From Deltaproteobacteria bacterium (GTDB lineage: Bacteria > Desulfobacterota_B > Binatia > UBA9968), in NCBI GenBank assembly GCA_030620935.1, contig JAUXIP010000070.1, forward strand, positions 1-8,436: a stretch of DNA of 8,436 nt, written 5' to 3'. Positions within the stretch are counted from its first letter, which is position 1. Every line of letters starts with the position of its first letter. The notes beneath the pieces are model-generated. The model saw nothing but the letters and a program-made list of their open reading frames with translations, was not told where the DNA came from and did no database searches. The position numbers were made by a program, and so were the translations under genes. Shown here piece by piece: positions 6,035 to 8,436 of the stretch.

Positions 6035-6463
6035 ATGGCTGGAGAGGGAGGGAAAGAGAAAGGCTTTAAGGTCAATGATCGGCGGCGGTTTTCGCCTGAA
6101 ACTGGAGAGCCTCGGGAAAATGTGGAAAAGGCAGATTCCTCGGAGACTCCCCGTCCAGAACCGTCCAAGGAAGAAGAGCCTGGTAATAAAAACAAGACAA
6201 CAAACGAGACTTTGCCGGAGATTAACTTTTCCACTTTCGTGATCAGCCTGAGCACCCAAGCCTTGATGCATTTGGGAGAGATCCCGAATCCGCTGAGTGG
6301 AAAGGTAGAGGACGATATTCCAGTCGCCAAGCAGATGATTGACATCATTAACGTGCTGCATGAAAAAACTCGAGGGAATTTGGATCAGGGTGAGGAGAAG
6401 CTCATGGAGGATGTTCTTTTTGATTTGCGCATGAAATACGTGGAGGCGGTGAAGAAAAAATAG
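6035..6463 (+). CDS. DUF1844 domain protein
   Basis: Role unknown. The 142-residue product has two parts: a charged, low-complexity N-terminal region (about 1-60, rich in Glu, Lys, Pro, Ser, likely disordered) and a compact C-terminal domain (about 63-140) starting EINFSTFVISLSTQALMHLGEIPNP and containing DIPVAKQMIDIINVLHEKTRGNL and EEKLMEDVLFDLRMKYVE, which I recognise as DUF1844. It looks all-helical and cytoplasmic: no signal peptide or membrane span is visible. ATG 6035 is preferred over the TTG at 5978 because GGAGG (6025-6029) lies five bases before it and the extra N-terminal residues have no family support. The stop codon overlaps the htrA ribosome binding site (AGGAG 6462-6466), and htrA begins nine bases after the stop, so the two are almost surely co-translated. 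A role with envelope stress is possible from position only. Confidence 0.88.
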   Translation: MAGEGGKEKGFKVNDRRRFSPETGEPRENVEKADSSETPRPEPSKEEEPGNKNKTTNETLPEINFSTFVISLSTQALMHLGEIPNPLSGKVEDDIPVAKQMIDIINVLHEKTRGNLDQGEEKLMEDVLFDLRMKYVEAVKKK

Positions 6464-6472
6464 GAGAATCCG

Positions 6473-7969
6473 ATGCCAGAAAAGGGGATATGGAATAAAA
6501 AAGTAGGGATGAAGGGGCTGAGCATGGTCGGGATAACCGCGTTGCTCGTGGGGTTGGGAGTGAGCGGGAGTCTTGATCTGCTTTCTAGGGGACGGGCGGT
6601 GGATGGCATGCAAGAACCCGGCAAATTGGAGAGCCGTCAGGCTACGGAATCTCACGGGTTGCCTGATTTTGCCTCCTTAGCCAAAAAGCTTACCCCTGTG
6701 GTGGTCAATATCTCGACGACGCAGGTCAGTGGTGCCGGTCAAGGTTTTGTGAGCCCCTTTGGAGAAGAAGACCCGTTCGGTGAATTTTGGCGAAGATTTT
6801 TCGGCGGACCGTTGCCTAGAGGTCCGTATAGACAGAAAAGCCTCGGCTCCGGTTTCATCGTCGATCAGGATGGATCCATACTGACCAATCACCATGTCGT
6901 AGAGAACGCAGAAAAGATCACGGTCAAGCTTGCGGACGGAAGAGAATTTGAAGCTGAAGTCGTGGGTAAAGATTCCAAGACCGATATCGCAGTCATCAAG
7001 ATTGACACCAAGAACAACCTTTCCGCCGCCGTCTTAGGTGATTCGGACCACCTCGAGGTGGGCGAGTGGGTCCTGGCGATAGGGAACCCCTTTGGCCTCG
7101 ACAGCAGCGTCACGGCCGGTATCGTCAGCGCAAAGAGCAGGATTATCGGGGCCGGCCCCTATGACGATTTTATACAGACCGATGCCTCCATCAATCCTGG
7201 GAACTCGGGAGGACCTCTGATTAATCTGAACGGCCAGGTCGTCGGCATTAACTCGGCGATCTTCAGCCGGACGGGAGGCAATATCGGTATCGGATTTGCC
7301 ATACCCATCAACTTGGTTAAGGAGCTTTTGCCTCAACTCAAGGACAAGGGAAAAATAACGCGAGGCTATCTGGGGGTCCATATCCAGAAGGTTACGCCGG
7401 AGATCGCGGAGTCTCTGGGCTTAACAAAAGCGCGCGGCGCGCTTGTCGCCAATGTAGCCGAGGGAGGACCAGCGGAGAGTGCGGGGGTCAAGGTCGGAGA
7501 CGTCATCTTTGAATTCGACGGAAAGGAAATCAAAGAGTCTCATGATCTCCCCATCGCTGTTGCCCGCACACCCGTGGGTAAAAAAGTGGTGATGAAGGTT
7601 CTACGAGACAAAAAGGAGGTTACCCTTTCCGTTGCGGTCGGGGAACTCAAAGAAAAGGAAATCGTCGCCTCTGTCAGAGAAAGAGGAGAATTGGGGTTAA
7701 CGGTGCAGGGAGTGACCCCCCAAATCGCCGAGAGCTTAGGCTTGGATCATACGGACGGCGTGGTGGTCACCGCAGTCGAACCAGGGAGCCCGGCGGACGA
7801 CGCGGGGCTACGCCGAGGAGATGTTATTCTTGAAATCGGCAAAAGGCGTGTCCGCAACGTTGCAGACTACAAAAAGGCGGTTGCCGGGATCAAAAAAGGC
7901 AAGCACATCCGGTTTTGGGTGGCGCGAGGAGAAACCAAGCTCTTTTTCGCTCTCAAGATCCCGCAATAG
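6473..7969 (+). CDS. Do/DegP-type periplasmic serine protease HtrA
   Basis: HtrA proteases degrade or refold damaged envelope proteins. The 498-residue product has a basic N-terminus and hydrophobic segment (about 17-34), a signal peptide or uncleaved membrane anchor; a trypsin-like domain (about 65-290) with catalytic His-141 in LTNHHVVENA, Asp-171 in SKTDIAVIK and Ser-245 in GNSGGPL; then PDZ1 (about 296-390) and PDZ2 (about 405-495). The two PDZ domains are visibly duplicated: VTPEIAESLGL at 307-317 and VTPQIAESLGL at 414-424, each followed by a G-x-P-A-x-x-A-G-x-x-x-G-D-V-I run. The phenylalanine- and glycine-rich stretch at 91-121 corresponds to the LA loop. The catalytic triad is complete. 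ATG 6473 follows AGGAG by six bases. A good terminator comes 26 bases after the stop, so htrA closes the unit begun by the DUF1844 gene. Two PDZ domains suggest DegP/DegQ/MucD rather than DegS, so no specific symbol is given. Confidence 0.95.
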   Translation: MPEKGIWNKKVGMKGLSMVGITALLVGLGVSGSLDLLSRGRAVDGMQEPGKLESRQATESHGLPDFASLAKKLTPVVVNISTTQVSGAGQGFVSPFGEEDPFGEFWRRFFGGPLPRGPYRQKSLGSGFIVDQDGSILTNHHVVENAEKITVKLADGREFEAEVVGKDSKTDIAVIKIDTKNNLSAAVLGDSDHLEVGEWVLAIGNPFGLDSSVTAGIVSAKSRIIGAGPYDDFIQTDASINPGNSGGPLINLNGQVVGINSAIFSRTGGNIGIGFAIPINLVKELLPQLKDKGKITRGYLGVHIQKVTPEIAESLGLTKARGALVANVAEGGPAESAGVKVGDVIFEFDGKEIKESHDLPIAVARTPVGKKVVMKVLRDKKEVTLSVAVGELKEKEIVASVRERGELGLTVQGVTPQIAESLGLDHTDGVVVTAVEPGSPADDAGLRRGDVILEIGKRRVRNVADYKKAVAGIKKGKHIRFWVARGETKLFFALKIPQ

Positions 7970-7991
7970 TCAAAGGAGATTCTCACCAGTG

Positions 7992-8036
7992 AAGGAGAGG
8001 GCCAGGTTCATTCGATCCGGCCCTCTCTTTGTTTTT
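7992..8036 (+). terminator. Intrinsic terminator after htrA
   Basis: GAGAGGGCC (7995-8003) pairs with GGCCCTCTC (8019-8027), nine base pairs extendable outward by A-T/G-T pairs, followed by a T-rich tract with one G (8028-8036). The 15-base loop region can pair a little further (GG with TC/CC). It separates the htrA unit from the PBP gene. Confidence 0.88.
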
Positions 8037-8063
8037 GACAGGGGTAAGTGGCGGTGCTAGCTT
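8035..8063 (+). promoter_or_regulatory. Candidate promoter for the penicillin-binding protein gene
   Basis: TTGACA (8035-8040) overlaps the last T residues of the htrA terminator and is followed after 17 bases by TAGCTT (8058-8063), a weak -10 box preceded by TGC, an extended -10 feature. The start point would fall near 8070, inside or beside the ribosome binding site of the next gene, which weakens the call. Confidence 0.35.
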
Positions 8064-8082
8064 TGACGGGGGAATTTTCGGT

Positions 8083-8436
8083 TTGAAAAAATCTCGTTTC
8101 CGAGTTTTCAGAGCGGTCTTTCTTTTTCTGGTTTTCTTTAGCGCTACCGGGATTTTTCTCGGCACGCGATACTTGAAGGACTTGGAGCGGACCGTTGCGG
8201 CCAAATTTCAGGACCCAAAGTATAAAATTCCTTCCAAAATCTATTCCGATCCGTTTTTGCTCTACCTCGGCATGAACCTCCGGATGAAAGATCTGCGGAC
8301 TAAGATCCGACGCCTCGACTACAGAGAAAGCCGGAAGGCGCCTGCGGCCAAAGGGGAGTACCGTTTCCTCAAAAGGCACAGCCTGCTGGAAATCCATCTC
8401 CATGATTTTGCCTATCCGTTGGAAAGCTTCAAGGGA
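8083..8436 (+). CDS. Penicillin-binding protein (class A, PBP1A/1B type), N-terminal part, cut by window edge
   Basis: Only the first 118 residues are present; the frame is open to the right edge. A basic start (KKSRFRVFR) leads into one membrane helix (about 9-27), then an extracytoplasmic region with PSKIYSDPFLLYLGMNL (about 50-66), RMKDLRTKIRRLDYRE, GEYRFLKRHSLLEIHLHDFAYP. This matches the segment between the anchor and the glycosyltransferase domain in PBP1B-like proteins, with a UB2H-like domain that in Escherichia coli PBP1B binds LpoB. The full enzyme would polymerise and cross-link peptidoglycan; the catalytic domains lie outside the window. TTG 8083 is chosen because GGGGGA (8068-8073) sits nine bases upstream and the next in-frame ATG would remove the membrane anchor. 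Confidence 0.82.
   Translation, partial: MKKSRFRVFRAVFLFLVFFSATGIFLGTRYLKDLERTVAAKFQDPKYKIPSKIYSDPFLLYLGMNLRMKDLRTKIRRLDYRESRKAPAAKGEYRFLKRHSLLEIHLHDFAYPLESFKG

Noticed and set aside
6005..6655. 216-residue minus-strand frame opposite the DUF1844 gene and the htrA start.
   Set aside because: It is antisense to two well-supported genes with good ribosome binding sites; the composition (His-, Phe- and Pro-rich) is that of a shadow frame.
8005..8018. GGTTCATTCGATCC looks like a tRNA T-arm.
   Set aside because: It is the loop of the htrA terminator; no acceptor stem, anticodon arm or D-arm is present around it.
7989..8060. Small frame from GTG 7989 after htrA, with an AAAGGAG upstream.
   Set aside because: It spans the htrA terminator hairpin and its U-tract; the coding potential is a by-product of that structure.

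Overview
The window is ordinary-density bacterial chromosome (moderate GC, roughly half by eye) with nine protein genes, one of them cut by the right edge and one possibly cut by the left edge. The gene set suggests a Gram-negative-type bacterium with an outer envelope: a family 9 glycosyltransferase of the heptosyltransferase kind, a Do/HtrA periplasmic protease, a DUF1844 protein, a bifunctional-type penicillin-binding protein and CdnL/CarD next to ispD. This set is typical of Desulfobacterota/Myxococcota, Nitrospirota and Methylomirabilota-like lineages. Nothing here fixes the phylum. Non-ATG starts are common: rimI, cysK, the glycosyltransferase and the PBP all seem to use TTG or GTG.

Layout. 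(1) 1-1371, plus strand: a two-helix membrane protein with an Hsp20-like C-terminal domain, then the acetyltransferase rimI. (2) 1372-1737: a 366-base gap that holds a sigma70-like promoter and a structured leader with two hairpin/U-tract elements before carD. (3) 1738-3002: carD, a very good intrinsic terminator, then ispD starting only 17 bases after the U-tract. (4) 2999-4740, minus strand: cysK followed by larE, overlapping by 25 bases; larE meets ispD tail to tail with a 4-base overlap. (5) 4741-4821: a compact divergent control region between cysK and the glycosyltransferase. (6) 4822-5868 plus: the GT9 gene. (7) 5869-8036: DUF1844 gene, htrA and its terminator. (8) 8083 to the right edge: the N-terminus of a class A penicillin-binding protein.

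How they fit together. Most of the genes are housekeeping: isoprenoid precursor synthesis (IspD), cysteine synthesis (CysK) linked to a PP-loop sulfur transferase (LarE), transcription initiation control (CarD), and envelope building and quality control (GT9, HtrA, PBP, and perhaps the Hsp20-like membrane protein). I see no mobile element, CRISPR array, tRNA or rRNA, and no convincing new multi-gene system. The most unusual points are a CarD in which the strongly conserved tryptophan of the WNRRYRE motif is a cysteine, the structured carD leader, the cysK-larE overlap, and a membrane-anchored Hsp20-like protein.
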